Below are positions 8,231 through 16,386 of a stretch of 64,000 bases of DNA, piece after piece (position 1 is the stretch's first letter; every line of letters starts with the position of its first letter). Under the pieces are notes generated by a model, which had not been told where the DNA came from, made no database searches, and saw only the letters and a list, made by a program, of their open reading frames with translations. The position numbers and the translations under genes are program-made. Source of the stretch: Blastococcus sp. CPCC 205250 (lineage in GTDB: Bacteria; Actinomycetota; Actinomycetes; Mycobacteriales; Geodermatophilaceae); NCBI RefSeq assembly GCF_019799925.1, contig NZ_JABGCG010000013.1, forward strand, positions 1 through 64,000. The letters run 5' to 3'.

Positions 8231-10225
8231 TCAGGACACGGGCCGCAGGGACGCGACGACGTAGGTCCCCACCGTGGTGCTCTCGAACGCCGGGTCCTCG
8301 AACAGCTCCACGGGCAGGGTGATCCCCCAGGGCACCGAGCCGCCGCGGGAGGGGTCCCAGTCGGTCGACTCGAACACCACGGCGGCCGGGTCGTCGGCGT
8401 CGCGGGCCAGCACGAACACCGTCGGGGCGTCGGGGTCCGCGCGCAGCCGCCGCACGACCTCCTCCGCCGGCTGCTCCTCGAGGCCCTCGAGGAAGGCGCG
8501 CCGCTGCGGGTACTCGCCGAGCGGGTTGGCGTAGAGCGCCCACCACTGCTGGTAGCCGTGCAGCGGCGTCGTCGCCAGCAGCGGGACGACGTCGGTGAGC
8601 ACCGGGCCCGGCTCGTCCTGGCCGGCGGCCGACGAGGTCTCCCGGATGGCGGCGCCCAGGTCGTCCAGCGACGGGCGGCCGGCTCCCTCCTGCCGGGCCT
8701 CGGGGGCGGAGGCCCGCGGGAAGGACCCGTCCGGATAGGGCGTGTCCTGCGCCAGGCGGCGCAGCTCGGCGACCGTGTCGCGCAGCGTCCACTCGCGGGC
8801 GTGCCCGCCCAGGCCGATGACCACGAGGACCGTCAGGGCGGCCGCGACGACGGCGCCGGGCCGACGCAGGACCTCCCGCACCGCCCCGAGCCGTGGGCGC
8901 AGCCGCGGGACCAGGACCGCCGCCGCGAGCGTGCCCGCGGCCAGCAGCGTGACCCCCATGACCAGCAGCAGCCGGTGGAACAGGACGCCCCCTCCGGCCT
9001 GGCCGACCACGGCCTGCGCCGCCGCCAGGAGCAGGACGGTGACGGCGATCGCGCGTAGCCCGCGCATCCGGCGGTGCGCCGACACGTCGACGACCATCAG
9101 CGCCACGGCGCCGGCCAGCGCCAGCACCAGCCCGGGCGAGACGGCCGTGCTCACCAGTCGGACGAAGGAGTCGTCGGGCTCGATGAAGGTGAGCGCGTCG
9201 GTCCGGGGCCTGCCGGCGCGGAACCACGCGACGAGGAACACCCCCAGCCACGGGGAGACCAGGACCAGCGTGGTGACGCCCGAGACGACCAGCTCGAGCA
9301 GCCGGCGCTCCCGGCGGTGCAGCAGCGTGACGACCGTGGCGGCCACGGCGAGCACGAGCGCGTAGAGCAGGTAGAGCCAGGCGGCGACGGCGACGGCCAC
9401 GCCCAGGAGCACCCCGCGGCGCCAGTCGAAGCGGCTGCGCGAGGTCGCGTACCAGGTCAGGACGGCGGGGGTGGACAGGGCCACGACCCACCCGTAGGGC
9501 TCGTAGGCGCCGGCGAACAGGAGCGTCTGGTCCCACAGCCATGCCTGGTCCACCGACGGCAGGCCGATCACGGTGGCCGCGAGCAGGCCGGCCGACAGCC
9601 GCGTGCCGCAGGTCCGCCGCCACAGCGCGAAGGCGAGGACGGCCGCGAGGTAGAGCGTCGCGACCGCGGCCCACTTGTAGGTCTGCCAGGCCACCACCCC
9701 GGTCAGCTTCGAGGCGAGGCCGACCAGCCAGAACCAGCCCGGCGAGTAGAAGCCCGGGACGTCGTCGTAGGTGTAGTCGGAGAGGCTCAGGTCGTCGGCG
9801 AACCGGGTCGCGTACTCCAGCCGGAAGGTCTGGTCGCCCTGGGTGCCGGAGAAGAACCAGTCCGTCCCCTGCAGCGAGACCAGCGTCATGGCCGGCAGCA
9901 GGGCGGCCACCAGCGCGCCCGCCCCGTGGTGGGCCAGCGCGCTGGACCGGGTGAGCAGCCACACCAGCAGCGGCGCGCTGACCAGGACGAGCACCGACAT
10001 CTGGTACTGCGAGCGCAGGTCGCTGCCCGGCGGCAGCGCGACGTAGGCGGCGAGCACCACGACGGGTGCCACCAGCCACGGGACCAGGAGGAGCCACCGC
10101 CCGGGTCCGGCGCCGGTGCCGGGCTCCCGCCGCGCCGTCGCCACGTCCCGCTCGCCGTCCCCGCCGCCGGTCGCCGTCGGCGTCCCCGCGTCCCGGGTGG
10201 GGTCCTGGGCGGGGACCTGGACCAT
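8231..10225 (-). CDS. aftA: AftA-like galactan arabinofuranosyltransferase (multi-pass membrane protein)
   Basis: AftA adds the first arabinofuranose to galactan from decaprenyl-phospho-arabinose on the outside of the membrane. The 664-residue protein has about ten hydrophobic helices between residues 45 and 450, a GT-C layout, and a soluble C-terminal domain ending in ELFEDPAFESTTVGTYVVAS. The periplasmic loop YTYDDVPGFYSPGWFW and QQWWALYANPLGEYPQRRA resemble blocks I recall from Rv3792 (643 residues). ATG 10225 follows an AGGAGGAGG ribosome site. It neighbours glf, and wbbL is divergent, so an arabinogalactan-type role fits. The alternative is another GT-C arabinosyl- or mannosyltransferase. 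Confidence 0.7.
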   Translation of the reverse strand: MVQVPAQDPTRDAGTPTATGGGDGERDVATARREPGTGAGPGRWLLLVPWLVAPVVVLAAYVALPPGSDLRSQYQMSVLVLVSAPLLVWLLTRSSALAHHGAGALVAALLPAMTLVSLQGTDWFFSGTQGDQTFRLEYATRFADDLSLSDYTYDDVPGFYSPGWFWLVGLASKLTGVVAWQTYKWAAVATLYLAAVLAFALWRRTCGTRLSAGLLAATVIGLPSVDQAWLWDQTLLFAGAYEPYGWVVALSTPAVLTWYATSRSRFDWRRGVLLGVAVAVAAWLYLLYALVLAVAATVVTLLHRRERRLLELVVSGVTTLVLVSPWLGVFLVAWFRAGRPRTDALTFIEPDDSFVRLVSTAVSPGLVLALAGAVALMVVDVSAHRRMRGLRAIAVTVLLLAAAQAVVGQAGGGVLFHRLLLVMGVTLLAAGTLAAAVLVPRLRPRLGAVREVLRRPGAVVAAALTVLVVIGLGGHAREWTLRDTVAELRRLAQDTPYPDGSFPRASAPEARQEGAGRPSLDDLGAAIRETSSAAGQDEPGPVLTDVVPLLATTPLHGYQQWWALYANPLGEYPQRRAFLEGLEEQPAEEVVRRLRADPDAPTVFVLARDADDPAAVVFESTDWDPSRGGSVPWGITLPVELFEDPAFESTTVGTYVVASLRPVS

Positions 10226-10354
10226 GCCCACCTCCTCCTGTGGTGCGCGGTCCGCTGCCGGGCCCGGGCGCGCGAAGCCTCTCCCACGAGATCATCGGAT
10301 GCCACACAGGCGCCCCGCGTCGGCGGGTCCGTCCGGGCCGGACCGCCCGCCGGA

Positions 10355-10360
10355 TACGTT
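10355..10360 (+). promoter_or_regulatory. -10 box TACGTT for wbbL
   Basis: The hexamer ends 7 bases before the wbbL ATG at 10368, so the message would start at the AUG. The 142-base gap is shared with the divergent aftA start. Confidence 0.55.
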
Positions 10361-10367
10361 CGACGGC

Positions 10368-11342
10368 ATGGACACGGCAGAGCACCCGGCGCCGCTGCGC
10401 GTCGTCGCGGTGACCTACTCCCCGGGGGAGTCGCTGGAGGGCTTCGTGGGCACGCTGGCCGCGGCCACGACCCGGCCCACGGAGGTCGTGCTCGCCGACA
10501 ACGGGTCCACCGACGGCGCACCCGAGGCCGCGGCGGCCGCCCACCCGCACGTGCGGCTGCTGCGCACCGGCGGCAACGTCGGCTACGGCGCCGCGGTCAA
10601 CGCGGCGATGGCGGACGTGGCCGACGGGTACGCGCTGGTCGCCAACCCCGACGTCCGGTTCGAGCCCGGCTCGGTGGACGAGCTGCTCGCCGCGGCCGCG
10701 CGCTGGCCCCGGGCCGCGACGCTGGGCCCGGCGATCCGCACCCCGGAGGGGCAGCTGTACCCCTCGGCCCGTGACCTGCCGCGGCTGTCGACCGGGATCG
10801 GGCACGCCGCGCTCGGCTGGATCTGGCCGGGCAACCCGTGGACGGCCCGCTACCGCCGGGAGCGCGAGGCGCCGCGGGAGCGCCCGGCCGGCTGGCTGTC
10901 GGGCTCCTGCCTGCTGGTCGACGTCGCCGCCTTCCGGTCGGTGGGCGGCTTCGACCCCGGCTACTTCATGTACTTCGAGGACGTCGACCTGGCCGAGCGG
11001 CTGGGCCGCCGCGGCTGGCTGCACGTGTACGTCCCGACCGCCGTCGTCGTGCACGAGGGTGGGCAGTCCACCAGCCGCGAGCCGCACCGGATGGCGCGGG
11101 TGCACCACACCAGCGCGCTGCGCTACCTGTCCCACCAGCACCCCGGCCGCCGGAACGCACCGCTGCGGGCGGCGTTCCGGGCGGGGCTGGGCGCCCGGAT
11201 GCTGGTCTCCTACGTCAGCGGGCGGGTGGCGGCCGGGGCGCCGTTCCAGCGCCGGGCCGACGACGTCGGCCGCGCGCGGGTCCCCGGCGCGGCCAAGCTC
11301 GCCCGGCCGGCACGGGCCCACGACGGAGGAGGTGCCCGGTGA
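10368..11342 (+). CDS. wbbL: Rhamnosyltransferase WbbL (linker unit synthesis)
   Basis: WbbL transfers rhamnose from dTDP-rhamnose to GlcNAc-PP-decaprenol, making the linker between peptidoglycan and arabinogalactan. The 324-residue GT2 protein has VVAVTYSPGESLEGFV, VLADNGSTDGAPEAA, the glycine block GGNVGYGAAVNAAM, VANPDVRFEPG as the DXD-like site and MYFEDVDLAERLGRRGW. These match Rv3265c as I remember it. Its stop overlaps the GTG of the guanylyltransferase gene (GTGA), the same pair order as Rv3265c-Rv3264c. RmlA encoded at 14.4-15.3 kb starts the dTDP-rhamnose supply. Confidence 0.88.
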   Translation: MDTAEHPAPLRVVAVTYSPGESLEGFVGTLAAATTRPTEVVLADNGSTDGAPEAAAAAHPHVRLLRTGGNVGYGAAVNAAMADVADGYALVANPDVRFEPGSVDELLAAAARWPRAATLGPAIRTPEGQLYPSARDLPRLSTGIGHAALGWIWPGNPWTARYRREREAPRERPAGWLSGSCLLVDVAAFRSVGGFDPGYFMYFEDVDLAERLGRRGWLHVYVPTAVVVHEGGQSTSREPHRMARVHHTSALRYLSHQHPGRRNAPLRAAFRAGLGARMLVSYVSGRVAAGAPFQRRADDVGRARVPGAAKLARPARAHDGGGAR

Positions 11343-12481
11343 GGCACGCGGTGATCATGGCCGGCGGCTCGGGGACGCGGCTGTGGCCGCTGTCGCGGGC
11401 GCAGCGGCCCAAGCAGCTGCTCGACATCATCAGCGACGACGTCACCAGCGACGCCGTCACCCGCGACGACGTCGTCCGCGAGGCCGGCGGCGGCGCGCAC
11501 AGCCTCCTCGCCGAGGCCTTCGCCCGGCTGGAGTCGGTGCTGCCCGCCGAGCAGATCTGGGTCTGCACGGCCGCCCGCTACGGCGACCAGGTCCGCGCCG
11601 CCCTGCCCCGGCTGGACCCCGGTCGCCTGGTGCTCGAGCCGGTGGCCCGCGACACCGCCAACGCCGTCGGGCTGACCGCGGCGCTGGTGGCCGACGTCGA
11701 CCCCGACGCCGAGCTCGCCGTGGTCAGCGCCGACCACGTCATCCGCCCGGTCGAGCGCTTCGCCGCCGCGCTGGGCACCGCCTACGACGCGCTGGCCGCC
11801 CGCCCGCGCTCGCTGGTGACCCTCGGCATCCGGCCGACCGCCCCGGCCACCGGCTTCGGGTACGTGCGCCGGGGCGGGCCGACGGAGGTGGCCGGGGTGG
11901 CCGAGGCCGCCGCCTTCGTGGAGAAGCCCGACCGCGCCACCGCCGAGGGCTACCTCGCCTCGGGCGAGTACCTGTGGAACTCCGGGATGTTCGTCTGGCG
12001 GGCGCAGACCGTGCTGGACGCGCTGGCCGACCACCTGCCCGCGAGCGCCGAGGGCCTGGCGCGGGTCGTCGCGGCACCGGCCGGGGCGCTGCGCACCGCC
12101 GTCCTCGCCGAGGTCTTCCCGACGCTGCCGAAGATCAGCGTCGACTACGCCGTCCTGGAGCCCGCCGCCCGGGAGCCCGGCCGGGTGCTGGTCGCCGACC
12201 TCGACGTCGACTGGCTCGACGTGGGGTCGTGGCCGGCGCTGGCGGAGACGCTGGAGCGGGTGGGGGAGGACGCCGTCCGCGGGCTGGCCGTCACGCTCGA
12301 CTCGGCCGGGAACATCGTCTTCAGCGACGACCCGCAGCACCTGGTGGCGCTGGTCGGGGTCCGCGACAGCGTGGTGGTGCACACCGCCGACGTCACGATG
12401 GTCTGCCCGGTCGGCGAGGCCGAGCGGGTCAAGCAGCTGCTCGCCGAGGTCGAGGCCGCCCACGGCCCGCGCTTCAGCTGA
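11339..12481 (+). CDS. manC: Mannose-1-phosphate guanylyltransferase
   Basis: The enzyme makes GDP-mannose from mannose-1-phosphate and GTP. The 380-residue protein has the nucleotidyltransferase signature MAGGSGTRLWPLSRAQRPKQ at its N-terminus, VVSADHVIRP, the substrate motif FVEKPDRATAEGYL, YLWNSGMFVWRA and LPKISVDYAVLEPA with WLDVGSWPAL, typical of type II bacterial GMPs without the fused isomerase domain. The GTG overlaps the wbbL stop and has GGAGGAGG upstream. In mycobacteria the orthologue is called manB; I use manC for the activity. It acts with phosphomannomutase (22.6 kb) and ManA (28.3 kb). Confidence 0.9.
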   Translation: MRHAVIMAGGSGTRLWPLSRAQRPKQLLDIISDDVTSDAVTRDDVVREAGGGAHSLLAEAFARLESVLPAEQIWVCTAARYGDQVRAALPRLDPGRLVLEPVARDTANAVGLTAALVADVDPDAELAVVSADHVIRPVERFAAALGTAYDALAARPRSLVTLGIRPTAPATGFGYVRRGGPTEVAGVAEAAAFVEKPDRATAEGYLASGEYLWNSGMFVWRAQTVLDALADHLPASAEGLARVVAAPAGALRTAVLAEVFPTLPKISVDYAVLEPAAREPGRVLVADLDVDWLDVGSWPALAETLERVGEDAVRGLAVTLDSAGNIVFSDDPQHLVALVGVRDSVVVHTADVTMVCPVGEAERVKQLLAEVEAAHGPRFS

Positions 12482-12526
12482 GGGAGGGCGCCTCGCCCCT
12501 CGCGGCGGGTCTGCGGAGCAGGGTCC

Positions 12527-12532
12527 TAACCT
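12527..12532 (+). promoter_or_regulatory. -10 box TAACCT for the SDR gene
   Basis: TAACCT ends 7 bases before the ATG at 12540; there is no ribosome site, so a leaderless message is likely. Confidence 0.5.
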
Positions 12533-12539
12533 CGGGCGC

Positions 12540-13310
12540 ATGAAGAGCTTCGAGGTCGCCGCCGTCGTCTCCGGAGGGGCCTCCGGCCTCGGTGCCGCCA
12601 CCGTCCGCGCGCTGGCGGCGCGGGGCGCGGCCGTGACGGTGCTGGACCTCAACGAGGACGCGGGGCAGGCGCTGGCCGCCGAGCTGGGCGGGCACACCAC
12701 CTTCGTCCGCACCGACGTCACCGACGAGGCGAGCGTCGAGGCCGCGGTCGCCGAGGCGACCGGCAAGGACCGCCCGCTGCGGATCGCCGTCAACTGTGCC
12801 GGCATCGGCTGGGCCGAGCGCACGGTCAACCGCGACGGCTCCGCGCACGGCCTCCCGCAGTTCACCAGGACCGTGATGGTCAACCTCGTCGGCACCTTCA
12901 ACGTGCTCCGGCTGGCCGCCGCCGCGATGGCGCGGACCGAGCCGGGCGAGGACGGCGAGCGCGGCGTCGTCGTCAACACCGCCTCGATCGCGGCCTACGA
13001 CGGCCAGATCGGGCAGATCGCCTACGCGGCGTCCAAGGGTGGGATCGTGGGGCTGACCCTGCCGGCGGCGCGGGACCTGTCCAGCGTCGGCGTCCGGGTC
13101 TGCACGATCGCCCCCGGGCTGGTCGACACGCCGCTGCTGGGCAGCCTCCCCGAGGAGGCCCGCACGGCGCTGGCGGCCGGCATCCCGTTCCCGCGGCGGC
13201 TGGGCCGGCCCGACGACTTCGCCGAGCTGGCCCTGGCCATCGTGGAGCACGGTTACCTGAACGGGGAGGTCATCCGGATGGACGGCGCCCTGCGGATGGC
13301 ACCCCGCTGA
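12540..13310 (+). CDS. SDR-family 3-hydroxyacyl-CoA dehydrogenase-like oxidoreductase
   Basis: This 256-residue classical short-chain dehydrogenase has the NAD site VVSGGASGLGAATVRALA, the Asp after the second strand (VLDLNED) that favours NAD over NADP, NCAGIGWAERT, the catalytic Ser in VVNTASIAAYDGQ and YAASKG with Tyr and Lys. The pattern ASIAAYDGQIGQIAYAASKGG is that of type-2 3-hydroxyacyl-CoA dehydrogenases (HSD17B10-like), which act in beta-oxidation of short branched acyl-CoAs. Full length. It stands alone with its own promoter; a link to the flanking envelope genes is not evident. Confidence 0.8.
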   Translation: MKSFEVAAVVSGGASGLGAATVRALAARGAAVTVLDLNEDAGQALAAELGGHTTFVRTDVTDEASVEAAVAEATGKDRPLRIAVNCAGIGWAERTVNRDGSAHGLPQFTRTVMVNLVGTFNVLRLAAAAMARTEPGEDGERGVVVNTASIAAYDGQIGQIAYAASKGGIVGLTLPAARDLSSVGVRVCTIAPGLVDTPLLGSLPEEARTALAAGIPFPRRLGRPDDFAELALAIVEHGYLNGEVIRMDGALRMAPR

Positions 13311-13374
13311 CGTCTGCACCCCCGACCCACCACAGCGAGGCGAGCACCGCTTCCCCGGCACCCCGGAGCACGCC

Positions 13375-14322
13375 CTGAGCACCACCACACTGAGCCCGGC
13401 TCCGGCCGCGCCGGCCTACGAGTCGGCGTTCCGGCCGGACTGGCCGCTCGACGTCCGGCGCACCCTGTCGGTGCACCTGCGCGGCACCGGCGACCCGACG
13501 CTGCGCTTCGAGCCCGACGGCACCTGGCGGGTGACCACCACCCCCTGCGGGCCGGCGACCGTCCGGATCACGCAGGTCGCCGGGGAGGTGCGGGTCGCCG
13601 CCTGGGGCCCCGGCGCGGCCTGGGCCGGCAGCCGGGTGCCGGAGTGGCTGGGTGTCTCCGACGACCCGACCGCGCTGGACTGTGCCGGCCACCCGCTGCT
13701 CTCCCGGCTGCACCGCACGACCCCGTGGCTGCGGCTGGGGCGCACCGAGCGCACGTGGGACTGCCTGGTCCCGGCGGTCCTGGAGCAGAAGGTGACGACC
13801 ATCGAGGCGCACCGGGTGTGGCGGGCCCTGCTGCGGCTGGCCGGCGAGCCCGCGCCCGGGCCGGCGCCCGAGGGCATGCGGGTGCCGCCGTCCCCGCGCC
13901 GGCTGCTCGACGTGACCGACTGGGAGTGGCACCGCTGCGGCCTGGACGGCGCCCGCCGTCGCGCGCTGCGGGCGGTCACCTCGGTCGCCGCCCGGATGGA
14001 GCCGCCGGAGGCGCTGGACTCGGCGGACCTGCAGCGGCGCCTGACGACGGTCCCCGGCATCGGCGTGTGGACCGCGGCCGAGGTCGTCCAGCGGGTCTAC
14101 GGCTGCCCCGACACGGTGAGCTACGGCGACTACCACCTGAAGAACCAGGTCGGGTTCGCGCTGTCCGGCGCCGCCCGCACCGACGACGACGGGATGATGG
14201 CGCTGCTCGAGCCGTGGCGCGGTCAGCGGCACCGGGTGGTGCGGCTGCTGCTGGTCAACGGGGTGGCGCGGGCGCCGCGGTTCGGCCCGCGCAACGCGCC
14301 CACCGACCACCGCCGCATCTGA
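13375..14322 (+). CDS. AlkA-type DNA-3-methyladenine glycosylase family protein, probable CTG start
   Basis: Base-excision repair glycosylase of the HhH-GPD superfamily. The C-terminal half shows the helix-hairpin-helix VPGIGVWTAAEVVQRVYG and the catalytic Asp in SYGDYHLKNQVG. The first in-frame GTG is at 13471, but family-like sequence (FRPDWPLDVRRTLSVHL) already begins about 16 codons earlier. No ATG or GTG precedes it in frame back into the SDR gene. A CTG at 13375, followed by ACC codons and preceded by GGAG 6 bases upstream, is the best candidate and gives 315 residues. The glycosylase call is strong; the start is inference. Confidence 0.75.
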   Translation: MSTTTLSPAPAAPAYESAFRPDWPLDVRRTLSVHLRGTGDPTLRFEPDGTWRVTTTPCGPATVRITQVAGEVRVAAWGPGAAWAGSRVPEWLGVSDDPTALDCAGHPLLSRLHRTTPWLRLGRTERTWDCLVPAVLEQKVTTIEAHRVWRALLRLAGEPAPGPAPEGMRVPPSPRRLLDVTDWEWHRCGLDGARRRALRAVTSVAARMEPPEALDSADLQRRLTTVPGIGVWTAAEVVQRVYGCPDTVSYGDYHLKNQVGFALSGAARTDDDGMMALLEPWRGQRHRVVRLLLVNGVARAPRFGPRNAPTDHRRI

Positions 14323-14428
14323 GCTCCCACGGCCCAGCGACGGGCCGCTGCCGCGGTGCGGTCATGGGTGCCGCGCTGCAGTGCGGCGACGGTGACGACG
14401 GTGCGGCAGCCGGATCCCGCCGCAGGGT
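14323..14428. other. Convergent intergenic gap
   Basis: 106 bases between the glycosylase and rmlA stops. It contains an imperfect hairpin near 14372-14390 but no perfect terminator stem that I can find. Confidence 0.4.
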
Positions 14429-15298
14429 TCAGCGGCCCTCGGCGAGCAGGCCGAGCAGGTAGGTGCCGTAGCCGCTCTTGGCCAGCGGCTCGGCGATCGC
14501 CTGCAGGTCGGCGTCGGAGAGCCAGCCCTGCCGCCAGGCGACCTCCTCGATGCAGCCGATCTTGAGGCCCTGGCGCTCCTCGACCACGGAGACGAACTCC
14601 GTCGCCTGACGCAACGAGGCGAAGGTCCCGGTGTCCAGCCAGGCGGTGCCGCGGTCGAGCACGGTGACGGTCAGCCGGCTCTGGTGCAGGTAGTGCTCGT
14701 TGACGGCGGTGATCTCCAGCTCGCCGCGGGCGCTGGGCGTGATGCCGCGGGCCACCTCGACCACCGACGACTCGTAGAAGTAGAGGCCGGGCACGGCGTA
14801 GGAGCTTTTGGGTGCGGCCGGCTTCTCCTCGATGGAGAGCACCTTCCCCGCCCCGTCGAACTCCACGACGCCGTAGTCCTGCGGGTTGGCCACGTGGTAG
14901 GCGAACACGTGCCCGCCGTCGGGGTCGGGCAGCCGGCCCAGCGCGGTGCCCAGCCCGGCGCCGTAGAAGATGTTGTCGCCCAGGACCAGCGCCACCGACT
15001 CGCCGCCGATGAAGTCCGCGCCGATGAGGAAGGCCTGCGCGAGCCCCTCCGGGCGCTCCTGGACGGCGTAGTCGATGCGCATGCCCAGCCGGGTGCCGTC
15101 GCCCAGCAGCGCGCGGAACGCGGCCTGGTCGCCGGGGGTGGTGATCACCAGCACCTCGCGGACGCCGGCCATCATCAGCGTCGAGAGGGGGTAGTAGACC
15201 ATCGGCTTGTCGTAGACCGGCATGAGCTGCTTGCTCACGGCCTGCGTGATGGGGAAGAGGCGACTGCCCGTGCCCCCGGCCAGGATGATCCCGCGCAT
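14429..15298 (-). CDS. rmlA: Glucose-1-phosphate thymidylyltransferase RmlA
   Basis: RmlA makes dTDP-glucose, the first step to dTDP-rhamnose used by WbbL. The 289-residue protein carries the full signature GIILAGGTGSRLFPITQAVS, KQLMPVYDKPMVYYPLSTLM, VLGDNIFYGAGLG, FSIEEKPAA-like VLSIEEKPAAPKSSYAVPG and the C-terminal TAWLDTGTFASL. Length matches the short RmlA group. rmlB, rmlC and rmlD are not in the window. It is monocistronic with its own -10 box. Confidence 0.95.
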   Translation of the reverse strand: MRGIILAGGTGSRLFPITQAVSKQLMPVYDKPMVYYPLSTLMMAGVREVLVITTPGDQAAFRALLGDGTRLGMRIDYAVQERPEGLAQAFLIGADFIGGESVALVLGDNIFYGAGLGTALGRLPDPDGGHVFAYHVANPQDYGVVEFDGAGKVLSIEEKPAAPKSSYAVPGLYFYESSVVEVARGITPSARGELEITAVNEHYLHQSRLTVTVLDRGTAWLDTGTFASLRQATEFVSVVEERQGLKIGCIEEVAWRQGWLSDADLQAIAEPLAKSGYGTYLLGLLAEGR

Positions 15299-15306
15299 GG
15301 GGCAGG

Positions 15307-15312
15307 ACGCTA
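15307..15312 (-). promoter_or_regulatory. -10 box TAGCGT for rmlA
   Basis: On the minus strand TAGCGT ends 8 bases before the rmlA ATG at 15298, again with leaderless spacing. Confidence 0.55.
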
Positions 15313-15327
15313 CCGACTCCGCCCTGG

Positions 15328-16386
15328 TCAGGCCGGGTCCGAGCCCAGCCACAACCTCCCGACGAGTGAGGAGCCGCCGGGCGTGCCGACCGGCTCCCAG
15401 CGGGTGGCCCAGCCCTCGGCGTGCAGCTGGACGACCACCGCGCCGAGGACCGCGCCGAGGTTCAGCGCGGAGGTGACCGTGGCCCGCTCGGGCAGGTGGA
15501 CGTCGACCACGCCGTCGTCGGCCCCGCCGTAGCGCAGCACGACCGGGAACTCGGGCAGGGCCGCGACCGCGACCCGGAAGGCCTCGGCCACGGCATCGAG
15601 CTCACCGGGCCGCGGCACGAGGTCGGCCGCGGGTGCCCGGGTGGCGACGACGTCGCGCGTGCCGAGGCGGAACAGGTCGCCGGGGCCCAGCCGCACCAGC
15701 GGCCGGGTGCCGGGGTCCTCGACCGGCCGGTCGGCGGCCCAGCCGCGGACGACGGCGACCGGCAGGCCCGCGAGCTTGCCCTTGACCAGGTCCGCGGCCG
15801 CGGCGAGCTCGTCGACGACGGCGACCTGCGTGGTCTCCAGCCGGTTGCCGTGCGCGTCGACGGCGCCGCGGAAGTCGACGAGCGGCGCGATGCCCGCCGC
15901 GCCGACGGCGACGTCGGTCAGCCCCTCGCGCCAGGTGCGGCCGAAGGTGTCGCTGACCACCACGGCGACGTCGACCCCGAGCAGCTCGGCCAGCCGGGCG
16001 CGCAGCCGGCGGGCGGAGGCGTCGGCGTCCTCGGGGAGCAGGACCAGCGCGTCGCCGGCGACGTTCGAGGCGTCGATGCCGGCGGCGGCCACCACCCACC
16101 CGTGCCGCGTCTCGACGATCCGCAGCGGTCCCCGCCGGGCGACCACCCGCACCGTCTCCCCGTCGATCGCCCGCTGCCGGACCGCCTCGCGGTCCTCGCC
16201 GGGCGCCACGGGGACCAGCCGGCCCTCCACCTTGGCGACCACCTTCGAGGTGACGACCAGGACGTCGCCGTCGGCCAGCCAGGGGGCCGCGCCGGCGATG
16301 GCGGCCGCCAGGTCGTCCCCGGGCGCGAACTCCGGCAGCCCCGGCACCGGGTGCACCGAGATGCCCGTGGTCGGCCGCTCAGACAC
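15328..16386 (-). CDS. fbiB: Coenzyme F420-0:L-glutamate ligase (FbiB with shortened C-terminal domain)
   Basis: FbiB adds glutamates to F420-0. Residues 1-250 are the CofE-type ligase: DVLVVTSKVVAKVEGR, HGWVVAAAGIDASNV, VVVSDTFGRTWREGLTDVAVG and TTQVAVVDELAAAADLVKGK are the conserved blocks. M. tuberculosis FbiB (about 448 residues) has a C-terminal FMN nitroreductase-like domain of about 200 residues; here only about 100 residues follow and they keep just a faint trace (LGAVLGAVVVQLHAEGW). The GTG overlaps the fbiA stop by 8 bases, so the two are coupled. The ligase call is strong; loss of the reductase function is inference. Confidence 0.9.
   Translation of the reverse strand: MSERPTTGISVHPVPGLPEFAPGDDLAAAIAGAAPWLADGDVLVVTSKVVAKVEGRLVPVAPGEDREAVRQRAIDGETVRVVARRGPLRIVETRHGWVVAAAGIDASNVAGDALVLLPEDADASARRLRARLAELLGVDVAVVVSDTFGRTWREGLTDVAVGAAGIAPLVDFRGAVDAHGNRLETTQVAVVDELAAAADLVKGKLAGLPVAVVRGWAADRPVEDPGTRPLVRLGPGDLFRLGTRDVVATRAPAADLVPRPGELDAVAEAFRVAVAALPEFPVVLRYGGADDGVVDVHLPERATVTSALNLGAVLGAVVVQLHAEGWATRWEPVGTPGGSSLVGRLWLGSDPA

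Noticed and set aside
8106..11321. A 1071-codon open frame on the minus strand across aftA and wbbL
   Set aside because: It is a GC-skew shadow: low-complexity Arg/Pro/Gly protein in the wrong frame of clearly recognised genes.
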